NCBI RefSeq assembly: GCF_033807715.1
Contig: NC_084591.1
Coordinates: forward strand, 45,655,868-45,719,867
Direction of reading: 5' to 3'
Length of the DNA stretch: 64,000 nucleotides
Source: Cololabis saira
Lineage: Eukaryota > Chordata > Actinopteri > Beloniformes > Belonidae
Under the pieces are notes generated by a model. The model saw only the letters and a program-made list of their open reading frames with translations, did not search any database and was not told where the DNA came from. Position 1 is the first letter of the stretch. Each line of letters begins with the position of its first letter. Made by a program: the position numbers and the translations under genes. Shown here piece by piece: positions 46,848 to 60,432 of this stretch.

Positions 46848-48010
46848 GATGCTGCTAGGTAGTGTCGATTCGAAATACCCGTAAAAATGTTGTCACAATA
46901 ATCAAGCTACTATAGATGAATGCACAGACTACTCTTCCCAGTTGAGACATCAGATCTTTTAACCTTGATATGTTTTTAAAGTGGTAGTAGGCTGACTTTG
47001 TTTTTGTCCTAATGTGTTTAGGTGCGAGTCCATCACAACACCCAGATTTCTGCGCTGGTTGCTAGTTTTTAGGTGTATCTGTGGTGACCTGTAATCGTTT
47101 GTCTTTGGCTCCAAAGACAATTTTGTTTAGCTCGAGAAATGTAGATATTGAACAGAAGAGCTCCCAGACTGGAACCTTGGGGAACTCCACATGTGATTCT
47201 TGTCTTCTCTGATGTAAAGTTACCTGTTGACACAAAGTACTTCCTGTTCTCTAAGTATGTTTTGAACCACTTTAGTACAGTTCCAGAAAGACCCGCCCAG
47301 TTCTATAGTGGTTTGAGTAAAATATTTCGGTCAACTGTATCAAGTGCAACACTGATATCCAGTAACAATAAGACTGACTTTTTTCCCATCATCTGCATTC
47401 AAAAATATATCATTGTGACTTTTTTTGGCAATGATGTCAGAAAAGTAGTACTTCCTTGCATTCCTTAGTTGTAAATTATGAGAGGGAAGTTTGTCTTTAT
47501 AGATGTCAAAAGGAACCTGGAGATTAGTTTTTCTCCAATCAAAAACGTATGCTTTCAAGAGCCTCTTGAAGTTAGAGAGGGACATCGCTGTTCTGATAGC
47601 AGCTGGCAGGCGGTTCCACCAGCGTGGAACACTGTGAAAACTGTCTGGACTGAGAGTTCCTTGAACGTAGGGATGGCGCTGCCAAACAACATTCCTGTGA
47701 GGAGCAATTAGCGCCTATGGCGTAATTCTGTATGATCGCGTTGAGGCAGATAATTCAAGTGAAAGGGCACAACTCAGGAGAAGAGACAGCAGGCGTAGAG
47801 TGAGAAATCTAGTAAAGGAAAGCACAGTTCCCTGACTGGGAATGGAACCCAGGGCAAGTTTTCACATTCTAGTCACTTTTTGAACATCCCACCGTGAGCG
47901 TACGCGCAATCCTTGTGCACCGCACTCTCTGTACATGTGGCCGTTGATCTTTCAACTTGTTGAAACCCTCTGGTGTATATTGTGAGAAATGTATCATAGA
48001 AAAAGAGCAG

Positions 48011-48082
48011 TTCCCTGACCGGGAATCGAACCCGGGCCGCGGCGGTGAGAGCGCCGAATCCTAACCACTAGACCATCAGGGA
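48011..48082 (-). tRNA. tRNA-Glu-CTC: tRNA-Glu (CTC), copy 37
   Basis: Identical to copy 1. Anticodon at 48047-48049. Confidence 0.97.
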
Positions 48083-49245
48083 GATGCCGCTAGGTAGTGT
48101 CGATTCGAAATACCCGTAAAAATGTTGTCACAATAATCAAGCTACTATAGATGAATGCACAGACTACTCTTCCCAGTTGAGACATCAGATCTTTTAACCT
48201 TGATATGTTTTTAAAGTGGTAGTAGGCTGACTTTGTTTTTGTCTTAATGTGTTTAGGTGCGAGTCCATCACAACACCCAGATTTCTGCGCTGGTTGCTAG
48301 TTTTTAGGTGTATCTGTGGTGACCTGTAATCGTTTGTCTTTGGCTCCAAAGACAATTTTGTTTAGCTCGAGAAATGTAGATATTGAACAGAAGAGCTCCC
48401 AGACTGGAACCTTGGGGAACTCCACATGTGATTCTTGTCTTCTCTGATGTAAAGTTACCTGTTGACACAAAGTACTTCCTGTTCTCTAAGTATGTTTTGA
48501 ACCACTTTAGTACAGTTCCAGAAAGACCCGCCCAGTTCTATAGTGGTTTGAGTAAAATATTTCGGTCAACTGTATCAAGTGCAACACTGATATCCAGTAA
48601 CAATAAGACTGACTTTTTTCCCATCATCTGCATTCAAAAATATATCATTGTGACTTTTTTTGGCAATGATGTCAGAAAAGTAGTACTTCCTTGCATTCCT
48701 TAGTTGTAAATTATGAGAGGGAAGTTTGTCTTTATAGATGTCAAAAGGAACCTGGAGATTAGTTTTTCTCCAATCAAAAACGTATGCTTTCAAGAGCCTC
48801 TTGAAGTTAGAGAGGGACATCGCTGTTCTGATAGCAGCTGGCAGGCGGTTCCACCAGCGTGGAACACTGTGAAAACTGTCTGGACTGAGAGTTCCTTGAA
48901 CGTAGGGATGGCGCTGCCAAACAACATTCCTGTGAGGAGCAATTAGCGCCTATGACGTAATTCTGTATGATCGCGTTGAGGCAGATAATTCAAGTGAAAG
49001 GGCACAACTCAGGAGAAGAGACAGCAGGCGTAGAGTGAGAAATCTAGTAAAGGAAAGCACAGTTCCCTGACTGGGAATGGAACCCAGGGCAAGTTTTCAC
49101 ATTCTAGTCACTTTTTGAACATCCCACCGTGAGCGTACGCGCAATCCTTGTGCACCGCACTCTCTGTACATGTGGCCGTTGATCTTTCAACTTGTTGAAA
49201 CCCTCTGGTGTATATTGTGAGAAATGTATCATAGAAAAAGAGCAG

Positions 49246-49317
49246 TTCCCTGACCGGGAATCGAACCCGGGCCGCGGCGGTGAGAGCGCCGAATCCTAAC
49301 CACTAGACCATCAGGGA
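49246..49317 (-). tRNA. tRNA-Glu-CTC: tRNA-Glu (CTC), copy 38
   Basis: Identical to copy 1. Anticodon at 49282-49284. Confidence 0.97.
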
Positions 49318-50480
49318 GATGCCGCTAGGTAGTGTCGATTCGAAATACCCGTAAAAATGTTGTCACAATAATCAAGCTACTATAGATGAATGCACAGACT
49401 ACTCTTCCCAGTTGAGACATCAGATCTTTTAACCTTGATATGTTTTTAAAGTGGTAGTAGGCTGACTTTGTTTTTGTCTTAATGTGTTTAGGTGCGAGTC
49501 CATCACAACACCCAGATTTCTGCGCTGGTTGCTAGTTTTTAGGTGTATCTGTGGTGACCTGTAATCGTTTGTCTTTGGCTCCAAAGACAATTTTGTTTAG
49601 CTCGAGAAATGTAGATATTGAACAGAAGAGCTCCCAGACTGGAACCTTGGGGAACTCCACATGTGATTCTAGTCTTCTCTGATGTAAAGTTACCTGTTGA
49701 CACAAAGTACTTCCTGTTCTCTAAGTATGTTTTGAACCACTTTAGTACAGTTCCAGAAAGACCCGCCCAGTTCTATAGTGGTTTGAGTAAAATATTTCGG
49801 TCAACTGTATCAAGTGCAACACTGATATCCAGTAACAATAAGACTGACTTTTTTCCCATCATCTGCATTCAAAAATATATCATTGTGACTTTTTTTGGCA
49901 ATGATGTCAGAAAAGTAGTACTTCCTTGCATTCCTTAGTTGTAAATTATGAGAGGGAAGTTTGTCTTTATAGATGTCAAAAGGAACATGGAGATTAGTTT
50001 TTCTCCAATCAAAAACGTATGCTTTCAAGAGCCTCTTGAAGTTAGAGAGGGACATCGCTGTTCTGATAGCAGCTGGCAGGCGGTTCCACCAGCGTGGAAC
50101 ACTGTGAAAACTGTCTGGACTGAGAGTTCCTTGAACGTAGGGATGGCGCTGCCAAACAACATTCCTGTGAGGAGCAATTAGCGCCTATGGCGTAATTCTG
50201 TATGATCGCGTTGAGGCAGATAATTCAAGTGAAAGGGCACAACTCAGGAGAAGAGACAGCAGGCGTAGAGTGAGAAATCTAGTAAAGGAAAGCACAGTTC
50301 CCTGACTGGGAATGGAACCCAGGGCAAGTTTTCACATTCTAGTCACTTTTTGAACATCCCACCGTGAGCGTACGCGCAATCCTTGTGCACCGCACTCTCT
50401 GTACATGTGGCCGTTGATCTTTCAACTTGTTGAAACCCTCTGGTGTATATTGTGAGAAATGTATCATAGAAAAAGAGCAG

Positions 50481-50552
50481 TTCCCTGACCGGGAATCGAA
50501 CCCGGGCCGCGGCGGTGAGAGCGCCGAATCCTAACCACTAGACCATCAGGGA
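50481..50552 (-). tRNA. tRNA-Glu-CTC: tRNA-Glu (CTC), copy 39
   Basis: Identical to copy 1. Anticodon at 50517-50519. Confidence 0.97.
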
Positions 50553-51715
50553 GATGCCGCTAGGTAGTGTCGATTCGAAATACCCGTAAAAATGTTGTCA
50601 CAATAATCAAGCTACTATAGATGAATGCACAGACTACTCTTCCCAGTTGAGACATCAGATCTTTTAACCTTGATATGTTTTTAAAGTGGTAGTAGGCTGA
50701 CTTTGTTTTTGTCTTAATGTGTTTAGGTGCGAGTCCATCACAACACCCAGATTTCTGCGCTGGTTGCTAGTTTTTAGGTGTATCTGTGGTGACCTGTAAT
50801 CGTTTGTCTTTGGCTCCAAAGACAATTTTGTTTAGCTCGAGAAATGTAGATATTGAACAGAAGAGCTCCCAGACTGGAACCTTGGGGAACTCCACATGTG
50901 ATTCTTGTCTTCTCTGATGTAAAGTTACCTGTTGACACAAAGTACTTCCTGTTCTCTAAGTATGTTTTGAACCACTTTAGTACAGTTCCAGAAAGACCCG
51001 CCCAGTTCTATAGTGGTTTGAGTAAAATATTTCGGTCAACTGTATCAAGTGCAACACTGATATCCAGTAACAATAAGACTGACTTTTTTCCCATCATCTG
51101 CATTCAAAAATATATCATTGTGACTTTTTTTGGCAATGATGTCAGAAAAGTAGTACTTCCTTGCATTCCTTAGTTGTAAATTATGAGAGGGAAGTTTGTC
51201 TTTATAGATGTCAAAAGGAACCTGGAGATTAGTTTTTCTCCAATCAAAAACGTATGCTTTCAAGAGCCTCTTGAAGTTAGAGAGGGACATCGCTGTTCTG
51301 ATAGCAGCTGGCAGGCGGTTCCACCAGCGTGGAACACTGTGAAAACTGTCTGGACTGAGAGTTCCTTGAACGTAGGGATGGCGCTGCCAAACAACATTCC
51401 TGTGAGGAGCAATTAGCGCCTATGGCGTAATTCTGTATGATCGCGTTGAGGCAGATAATTCAAGTGAAAGGGCACAACTCAGGAGAAGAGACAGCAGGCG
51501 TAGAGTGAGAAATCTAGTAAAGGAAAGCACAGTTCCCTGACTGGGAATGGAACCCAGGGCAAGTTTTCACATTCTAGTCACTTTTTGAACATCCCACCGT
51601 GAGCGTACGCGCAATCCTTGTGCACCGCACTCTCTGTACATGTGGCCGTTGATCTTTCAACTTGTTGAAACCCTCTGGTGTATATTGTGAGAAATGTATC
51701 ATAGAAAAAGAGCAG

Positions 51716-51787
51716 TTCCCTGACCGGGAATCGAACCCGGGCCGCGGCGGTGAGAGCGCCGAATCCTAACCACTAGACCATCAGGGA
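51716..51787 (-). tRNA. tRNA-Glu-CTC: tRNA-Glu (CTC), copy 40
   Basis: Identical to copy 1. Anticodon at 51752-51754. Confidence 0.97.
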
Positions 51788-52950
51788 GATGCCGCTAGGT
51801 AGTGTCAATTCGAAATACCCGTAAAAATGTTGTCACAATAATCAAGCTACTATAGATGAATGCACAGACTACTCTTCCCAGTTGAGACATCAGATCTTTT
51901 AACCTTGATATGTTTTTAAAGTGGTAGTAGGCTGACTTTGTTTTTGTCTTAATGTGTTTAGGTGCGAGTCCATCACAACACCCAGATTTCTGCGCTGGTT
52001 GCTAGTTTTTAGGTGTATCTGTGGTGACCTGTAATCGTTTGTCTTTGGCTCCAAAGACAATTTTGTTTAGCTCGAGAAATGTAGATATTGAACAGAAGAG
52101 CTCCCAGACTGGAACCTTGGGGAACTCCACATGTGATTCTAGTCTTCTCTGATGTAAAGTTACCTGTTGACACAAAGTACTTCCTGTTCTCTAAGTATGT
52201 TTTGAACCACTTTAGTACAGTTCCAGAAAGACCCGCCCAGTTCTATAGTGGTTTGAGTAAAATATTTCGGTCAACTGTATCAAGTGCAACACTGATATCC
52301 AGTAACAATAAGACTGACTTTTTTCCCATCATCTGCATTCAAAAATATATCATTGTGACTTTTTTTGGCAATGATGTCAGAAAAGTAGTACTTCCTTGCA
52401 TTCCTTAGTTGTAAATTATGAGAGGGAAGTTTGTCTTTATAGATGTCAAAAGGAACATGGAGATTAGTTTTTCTCCAATCAAAAACGTATGCTTTCAAGA
52501 GCCTCTTGAAGTTAGAGAGGGACATCGCTGTTCTGATAGCAGCTGGCAGGCGGTTCCACCAGCGTGGAACACTGTGAAAACTGTCTGGACTGAGAGTTCC
52601 TTGAACGTAGGGATGGCGCTGCCAAACAACATTCCTGTGAGGAGCAATTAGCGCCTATGGCGTAATTCTGTATGATCGCGTTGAGGCAGATAATTCAAGT
52701 GAAAGGGCACAACTCAGGAGAAGAGACAGCAGGCGTAGAGTGAGAAATCTAGTAAAGGAAAGCACAGTTCCCTGACTGGGAATGGAACCCAGGGCAAGTT
52801 TTCACATTCTAGTCACTTTTTGAACATCCCACCGTGAGCGTACGCGCAATCCTTGTGCACCGCACTCTCTGTACATGTGGCCGTTGATCTTTCAACTTGT
52901 TGAAACCCTCTGGTGTATATTGTGAGAAATGTATCATAGAAAAAGAGCAG

Positions 52951-53022
52951 TTCCCTGACCGGGAATCGAACCCGGGCCGCGGCGGTGAGAGCGCCGAATC
53001 CTAACCACTAGACCATCAGGGA
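52951..53022 (-). tRNA. tRNA-Glu-CTC: tRNA-Glu (CTC), copy 41
   Basis: Identical to copy 1. Anticodon at 52987-52989. Confidence 0.97.
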
Positions 53023-54185
53023 GATGCCGCTAGGTAGTGTCGATTCGAAATACCCGTAAAAATGTTGTCACAATCATCAAGCTACTATAGATGAATGCAC
53101 AGACTACTCTTCCCAGTTGAGACATCAGATCTTTTAACCTTGATATGTTTTTAAAGTGGTAGTAGGCTGACTTTGTTTTTGTCTTAATGTGTTTAGGTGC
53201 GAGTCCATCACAACACCCAGATTTCTGCGCTGGTTGCTAGTTTTTAGGTGTATCTGTGGTGACCTGTAATCGTTTGTCTTTGGCTCCAAAGACAATTTTG
53301 TTTAGCTCGAGAAATGTAGATATTGAACAGAAGAGCTCCCAGACTGGAACCTTGGGGAACTCCACATGTGATTCTTGTCTTCTCTGATGTAAAGTTACCT
53401 GTTGACACAAAGTACTTCCTGTTCTCTAAGTATGTTTTGAACCACTTTAGTACAGTTCCAGAAAGACCCGCCCAGTTCTATAGTGGTTTGAGTAAAATAT
53501 TTCGGTCAACTGTATCAAGTGCAACACTGATATCCAGTAACAATAAGACTGACTTTTTTCCCATCATCTGCATTCAAAAATATATCATTGTGACTTTTTT
53601 TGGCAATGATGTCAGAAAAGTAGTACTTCCTTGCATTCCTTAGTTGTAAATTATGAGAGGGAAGTTTGTCTTTATAGATGTCAAAAGGAACCTGGAGATT
53701 AGTTTTTCTCCAATCAAAAACGTATGCTTTCAAGAGCCTCTTGAAGTTAGAGAGGGACATCGCTGTTCTGATAGCAGCTGGCAGGCGGTTCCACCAGCGT
53801 GGAACACTGTGAAAACTGTCTGGACTGAGAGTTCCTTGAACGTAGGGATGGCGCTGCCAAACAACATTCCTGTGAGGAGCAATTAGCGCCTATGGCGTAA
53901 TTCTGTATGATCGCGTTGAGGCAGATAATTCAAGTGAAAGGGCACAACTCAGGAGAAGAGACAGCAGGCGTAGAGTGAGAAATCTAGTAAAGGAAAGCAC
54001 AGTTCCCTGACTGGGAATGGAACCCAGGGCAAGTTTTCACATTCTAGTCACTTTTTGAACATCCCACCGTGAGCGTACGCGCAATCCTTGTGCACCGCAC
54101 TCTCTGTACATGTGGCCGTTGATCTTTCAACTTGTTGAAACCCTCTGGTGTATATTGTGAGAAATGTATCATAGAAAAAGAGCAG

Positions 54186-54257
54186 TTCCCTGACCGGGAA
54201 TCGAACCCGGGCCGCGGCGGTGAGAGCGCCGAATCCTAACCACTAGACCATCAGGGA
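54186..54257 (-). tRNA. tRNA-Glu-CTC: tRNA-Glu (CTC), copy 42
   Basis: Identical to copy 1. Anticodon at 54222-54224. Confidence 0.97.
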
Positions 54258-55420
54258 GATGCCGCTAGGTAGTGTCGATTCGAAATACCCGTAAAAATGT
54301 TGTCACAATAATCAAGCTACTATAGATGAATGCACAGACTACTCTTCCCAGTTGAGACATCAGATCTTTTAACCTTGATATGTTTTTAAAGTGGTAGTAG
54401 GCTGACTTTGTTTTTGTCTTAATGTGTTTAGGTGCGAGTCCATCACAACACCCAGATTTCTGCGCTGGTTGCTAGTTTTTAGGTGTATCTGTGGTGACCT
54501 GTAATCGTTTGTCTTTGGCTCCAAAGACAATTTTGTTTAGCTCGAGAAATGTAGATATTGAACAGAAGAGCTCCCAGACTGGAACCTTGGGGAACTCCAC
54601 ATGTGATTCTTGTCTTCTCTGATGTAAAGTTACCTGTTGACACAAAGTACTTCCTGTTCTCTAAGTATGTTTTGAACCACTTTAGTACAGTTCCAGAAAG
54701 ACCCGCCCAGTTCTATAGTGGTTTGAGTAAAATATTTCGGTCAACTGTATCAAGTGCAACACTGATATCCAGTAACAATAAGACTGACTTTTTTCCCATC
54801 ATCTGCATTCAAAAATATATCATTGTGACTTTTTTTGGCAATGATGTCAGAAAAGTAGTACTTCCTTGCATTCCTTAGTTGTAAATTATGAGAGGGAAGT
54901 TTGTCTTTATAGATGTCAAAAGGAACCTGGAGATTAGTTTTTCTCCAATCAAAAACGTATGCTTTCAAGAGCCTCTTGAAGTTAGAGAGGGACATCGCTG
55001 TTCTGATAGCAGCTGGCAGGCGGTTCCACCAGCGTGGAACACTGTGAAAACTGTCTGGACTGAGAGTTCCTTGAACGTAGGGATGGCGCTGCCAAACAAC
55101 ATTCCTGTGAGGAGCAATTAGCGCCTATGGCGTAATTCTGTATGATCGCGTTGAGGCAGATAATTCAAGTGAAAGGGCACAACTCAGGAGAAGAGACAGC
55201 AGGCGTAGAGTGAGAAATCTAGTAAAGGAAAGCACAGTTCCCTGACTGGGAATGGAACCCAGGGCAAGTTTTCACATTCTAGTCACTTTTTGAACATCCC
55301 ACCGTGAGCGTACGCGCAATGCTTGTGCACCACACTCTCTGTACATGTGGCCGTTGATCTTTCAACTTGTTGAAACCCTCTGGTGTATATTGTGAGAAAT
55401 GTATCATAGAAAAAGAGCAG

Positions 55421-55492
55421 TTCCCTGACCGGGAATCGAACCCGGGCCGCGGCGGTGAGAGCGCCGAATCCTAACCACTAGACCATCAGGGA
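55421..55492 (-). tRNA. tRNA-Glu-CTC: tRNA-Glu (CTC), copy 43
   Basis: Identical to copy 1. Anticodon at 55457-55459. The spacer on its 3' side has two private changes near 55321-55332. Confidence 0.97.
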
Positions 55493-56655
55493 GATGCCGC
55501 TAGGTAGTGTCGATTCGAAATACCCGTAAAAATGTTGTCACAATAATCAAGCTACTATAGATGAATGCACAGACTACTCTTCCCAGTTGAGACATCAGAT
55601 CTTTTAACCTTGATATGTTTTTAAAGTGGTAGTAGGCTGACTTTGTTTTTGTCTTAATGTGTTTAGGTGCGAGTCCATCACAACACCCAGATTTCTGCGC
55701 TGGTTGCTAGTTTTTAGGTGTATCTGTGGTGACCTGTAATCGTTTGTCTTTGGCTCCAAAGACAATTTTGTTTAGCTCGAGAAATGTAGATATTGAACAG
55801 AAGAGCTCCCAGACTGGAACCTTGGGGAACTCCACATGTGATTCTTGTCTTCTCTGATGTAAAGTTACCTGTTGACACAAAGTACTTCCTGTTCTCTAAG
55901 TATGTTTTGAACCACTTTAGTACAGTTCCAGAAAGACCCGCCCAGTTCTATAGTGGTTTGAGTAAAATATTTCGGTCAACTGTATCAAGTGCAACACTGA
56001 TATCCAGTAACAATAAGACTGACTTTTTTCCCATCATCTGCATTCAAAAATATATCATTGTGACTTTTTTTGGCAATGATGTCAGAAAAGTAGTACTTCC
56101 TTGCATTCCTTAGTTGTAAATTATGAGAGGGAAGTTTGTCTTTATAGATGTCAAAAGGAACCTGGAGATTAGTTTTTCTCCAATCAAAAACGTATGCTTT
56201 CAAGAGCCTCTTGAAGTTAGAGAGGGACATCGCTGTTCTGATAGCAGCTGGCAGGCGGTTCCACCAGCGTGGAACACTGTGAAAACTGTCTGGACTGAGA
56301 GTTCCTTGAACGTAGGGATGGCGCTGCCAAACAACATTCCTGTGAGGAGCAATTAGCGCCTATGGCGTAATTCTGTATGATCGCGTTGAGGCAGATAATT
56401 CAAGTGAAAGGGCACAACTCAGGAGAAGAGACAGCAGGCGTAGAGTGAGAAATCTAGTAAAGGAAAGCACAGTTCCCTGACTGGGAATGGAACCCAGGGC
56501 AAGTTTTCACATTCTAGTCACTTTTTGAACATCCCACCGTGAGCGTACGCGCAATCCTTGTGCACCGCACTCTCTGTACATGTGGCCGTTGATCTTTCAA
56601 CTTGTTGAAACCCTCTGGTGTATATTGTGAGAAATGTATCATAGAAAAAGAGCAG

Positions 56656-56727
56656 TTCCCTGACCGGGAATCGAACCCGGGCCGCGGCGGTGAGAGCGCC
56701 GAATCCTAACCACTAGACCATCAGGGA
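56656..56727 (-). tRNA. tRNA-Glu-CTC: tRNA-Glu (CTC), copy 44
   Basis: Identical to copy 1. Anticodon at 56692-56694. Confidence 0.97.
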
Positions 56728-57890
56728 GATGCCGCTAGGTAGTGTCGATTCGAAATACCCGTAAAAATGTTGTCACAATAATCAAGCTACTATAGATGAA
56801 TGCACAGACTACTCTTCCCAGTTGAGACATCAGATCTTTTAACCTTGATATGTTTTTAAAGTGGTAGTAGGCTGACTTTGTTTTTGTCTTAATGTGTTTA
56901 GGTGCGAGTCCATCACAACACCCAGATTTCTGCGCTGGTTGCTAGTTTTTAGGTGTATCTGTGGTGACCTGTAATCGTTTGTCTTTGGCTCCAAAGACAA
57001 TTTTGTTTAGCTCGAGAAATGTAGATATTGAACAGAAGAGCTCCCAGACTGGAACCTTGGGGAACTCCACATGTGATTCTTGTCTTCTCTGATGTAAAGT
57101 TACCTGTTGACACAAAGTACTTCCTGTTCTCTAAGTATGTTTTGAACCACTTTAGTACAGTTCCAGAAAGACCCGCCCAGTTCTATAGTGGTTTGAGTAA
57201 AATATTTCGGTCAACTGTATCAAGTGCAACACTGATATCCAGTAACAATAAGACTGACTTTTTTCCCATCATCTGCATTCAAAAATATATCATTGTGACT
57301 TTTTTTGGCAATGATGTCAGAAAAGTAGTACTTCCTTGCATTCCTTAGTTGTAAATTATGAGAGGGAAGTTTGTCTTTATAGATGTCAAAAGGAACCTGG
57401 AGATTAGTTTTTCTCCAATCAAAAACGTATGCTTTCAAGAGCCTCTTGAAGTTAGAGAGGGACATCGCTGTTCTGATAGCAGCTGGCAGGCGGTTCCACC
57501 AGCGTGGAACACTGTGAAAACTGTCTGGACTGAGAGTTCCTTGAACGTAGGGATGGCGCTGCCAAACAACATTCCTGTGAGGAGCAATTAGCGCCTATGA
57601 CGTAATTCTGTATGATCGCGTTGAGGCAGATAATTCAAGTGAAAGGGCACAACTCAGGAGAAGAGACAGCAGGCGTAGAGTGAGAAATCTATTAAAGGAA
57701 AGCACAGTTCCCTGACTGGGAATGGAACCCAGGGCAAGTTTTCACATTCTAGTCACTTTTTGAACATCCCACCGTGAGCGTACGCGCAATCCTTGTGCAC
57801 CGCACTCTCTGTACATGTGGCCGTTGATCTTTCAACTTGTTGAAACCCTCTGGTGTATATTGTGAGAAATGTATCATAGAAAAAGAGCAG

Positions 57891-57962
57891 TTCCCTGACC
57901 GGGAATCGAACCCGGGCCGCGGCGGTGAGAGCGCCGAATCCTAACCACTAGACCATCAGGGA
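57891..57962 (-). tRNA. tRNA-Glu-CTC: tRNA-Glu (CTC), copy 45
   Basis: Identical to copy 1. Anticodon at 57927-57929. Confidence 0.97.
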
Positions 57963-59125
57963 GATGCCGCTAGGTAGTGTCGATTCGAAATACCCGTAAA
58001 AATGTTGTCACAATAATCAAGCTACTATAGATGAATGCACAGACTACTCTTCCCAGTTGAGACATCAGATCTTTTAACCTTGATATGTTTTTAAAGTGGT
58101 AGTAGGCTGACTTTGTTTTTGTCTTAATGTGTTTAGGTGCGAGTCCATCACAACACCCAGATTTCTGCGCTGGTTGCTAGTTTTTAGGTGTATCTGTGGT
58201 GACCTGTAATCGTTTGTCTTTGGCTCCAAAGACAATTTTGTTTAGCTCGAGAAATGTAGATATTGAACAGAAGAGTTCCCAGACTGGAACCTTGGGGAAC
58301 TCCACATGTGATTCTTGTCTTCTCTGATGTAAAGTTACCTGTTGACACAAAGTACTTCCTGTTCTCTAAGTATGTTTTGAACCACTTTAGTACAGTTCCA
58401 GAAAGACCCGCCCAGTTCTATAGTGGTTTGAGTAAAATATTTCGGTCAACTGTATCAAGTGCAACACTGATATCCAGTAACAATAAGACTGACTTTTTTC
58501 CCATCATCTGCATTCAAAAATATATCATTGTGACTTTTTTTGGCAATGATGTCAGAAAAGTAGTACTTCCTTGCATTCCTTAGTTGTAAATTATGAGAGG
58601 GAAGTTTGTCTTTATAGATGTCAAAAGGAACCTGGAGATTAGTTTTTCTCCAATCAAAAACGTATGCTTTCAAGAGCCTCTTGAAGTTAGAGAGGGACAT
58701 CGCTGTTCTGATAGCAGCTGGCAGGCGGTTCCACCAGCGTGGAACACTGTGAAAACTGTCTGGACTGAGAGTTCCTTGAACGTAGGGATGGCGCTGCCAA
58801 ACAACATTCCTGTGAGGAGCAATTAGCGCCTATGGCGTAATTCTGTATGATCGCGTTGAGGCAGATAATTCAAGTGAAAGGGCACAACTCAGGAGAAGAG
58901 ACAGCAGGCGTAGAGTGAGAAATCTAGTAAAGGAAAGCACAGTTCCCTGACTGGGAATGGAACCCAGGGCAAGTTTTCACATTCTAGTCACTTTTTGAAC
59001 ATCCCACCGTGAGCGTACGCGCAATCCTTGTGCACCGCACTCTCTGTACATGTGGCCGTTGATCTTTCAACTTGTTGAAACCCTCTGGTGTATATTGTGA
59101 GAAATGTATCATAGAAAAAGAGCAG

Positions 59126-59197
59126 TTCCCTGACCGGGAATCGAACCCGGGCCGCGGCGGTGAGAGCGCCGAATCCTAACCACTAGACCATCAGGGA
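59126..59197 (-). tRNA. tRNA-Glu-CTC: tRNA-Glu (CTC), copy 46
   Basis: Identical to copy 1. Anticodon at 59162-59164. Confidence 0.97.
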
Positions 59198-60360
59198 GAT
59201 GCCGCTAGGTAGTGTCGATTCGAAATACCCGTAAAAATGTTGTCACAATAATCAAGCTACTATAGATGAATGCACAGACTACTCTTCCCAGTTGAGACAT
59301 CAGATCTTTTAACCTTGATATGTTTTTAAAGTGGTAGTAGGCTGACTTTGTTTTTGTCTTAATGTGTTTAGGTGCGAGTCCATCACAACACCCAGATTTC
59401 TGCGCTGGTTGCTAGTTTTTAGGTGTATCTGTGGTGACCTGTAATCGTTTGTCTTTGGCTCCAAAGACAATTTTGTTTAGCTCGAGAAATGTAGATATTG
59501 AACAGAAGAGCTCCCAGACTGGAACCTTGGGGAACTCCACATGTGATTCTTGTCTTCTCTGATGTAAAGTTACCTGTTGACACAAAGTACTTCCTGTTCT
59601 CTAAGTATGTTTTGAACCACTTTAGTACAGTTCCAGAAAGACCCGCCCAGTTCTATAGTGGTTTGAGTAAAATATTTCGGTCAACTGTATCAAGTGCAAC
59701 ACTGATATCCAGTAACAATAAGACTGACTTTTTTCCCATCATCTGCATTCAAAAATATATCATTGTGACTTTTTTTGGCAATGATGTCAGAAAAGTAGTA
59801 CTTCCTTGCATTCCTTAGTTGTAAATTATGAGAGGGAAGTTTGTCTTTATAGATGTCAAAAGGAACATGGAGATTAGTTTTTCTCCAATCAAAAACGTAT
59901 GCTTTCAAGAGCCTCTTGAAGTTAGAGAGGGACATCGCTGTTCTGATAGCAGCTGGCAGGCGGTTCCACCAGCGTGGAACACTGTGAAAACTGTCTGGAC
60001 TGAGAGTTCCTTGAACGCAGGGATGGCGCTGCCAAACAACATTCCTGTGAGGAGCAATTAGCGCCTATGGCGTAATTCTGTATGATCGCGTTGAGGCAGA
60101 TAATTCAAGTGAAAGGGCACAACTCAGGAGAAGAGACAGCAGGCGTAGAGTGAGAAATCTAGTAAAGGAAAGCACAGTTCCCTGACTGGGAATGGAACCC
60201 AGGGCAAGTTTTCACATTCTAGTCACTTTTTGAACATCCCACCGTGAGCGTACGCGCAATCCTTGTGCACCGCACTCTCTGTACATGTGGCCGTTGATCT
60301 TTCAACTTGTTGAAACCCTCTGGTGTATATTGTGAGAAATGTATCATAGAAAAAGAGCAG

Positions 60361-60432
60361 TTCCCTGACCGGGAATCGAACCCGGGCCGCGGCGGTGAGA
60401 GCGCCGAATCCTAACCACTAGACCATCAGGGA
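60361..60432 (-). tRNA. tRNA-Glu-CTC: tRNA-Glu (CTC), copy 47
   Basis: Identical to copy 1. Anticodon at 60397-60399. Confidence 0.97.
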
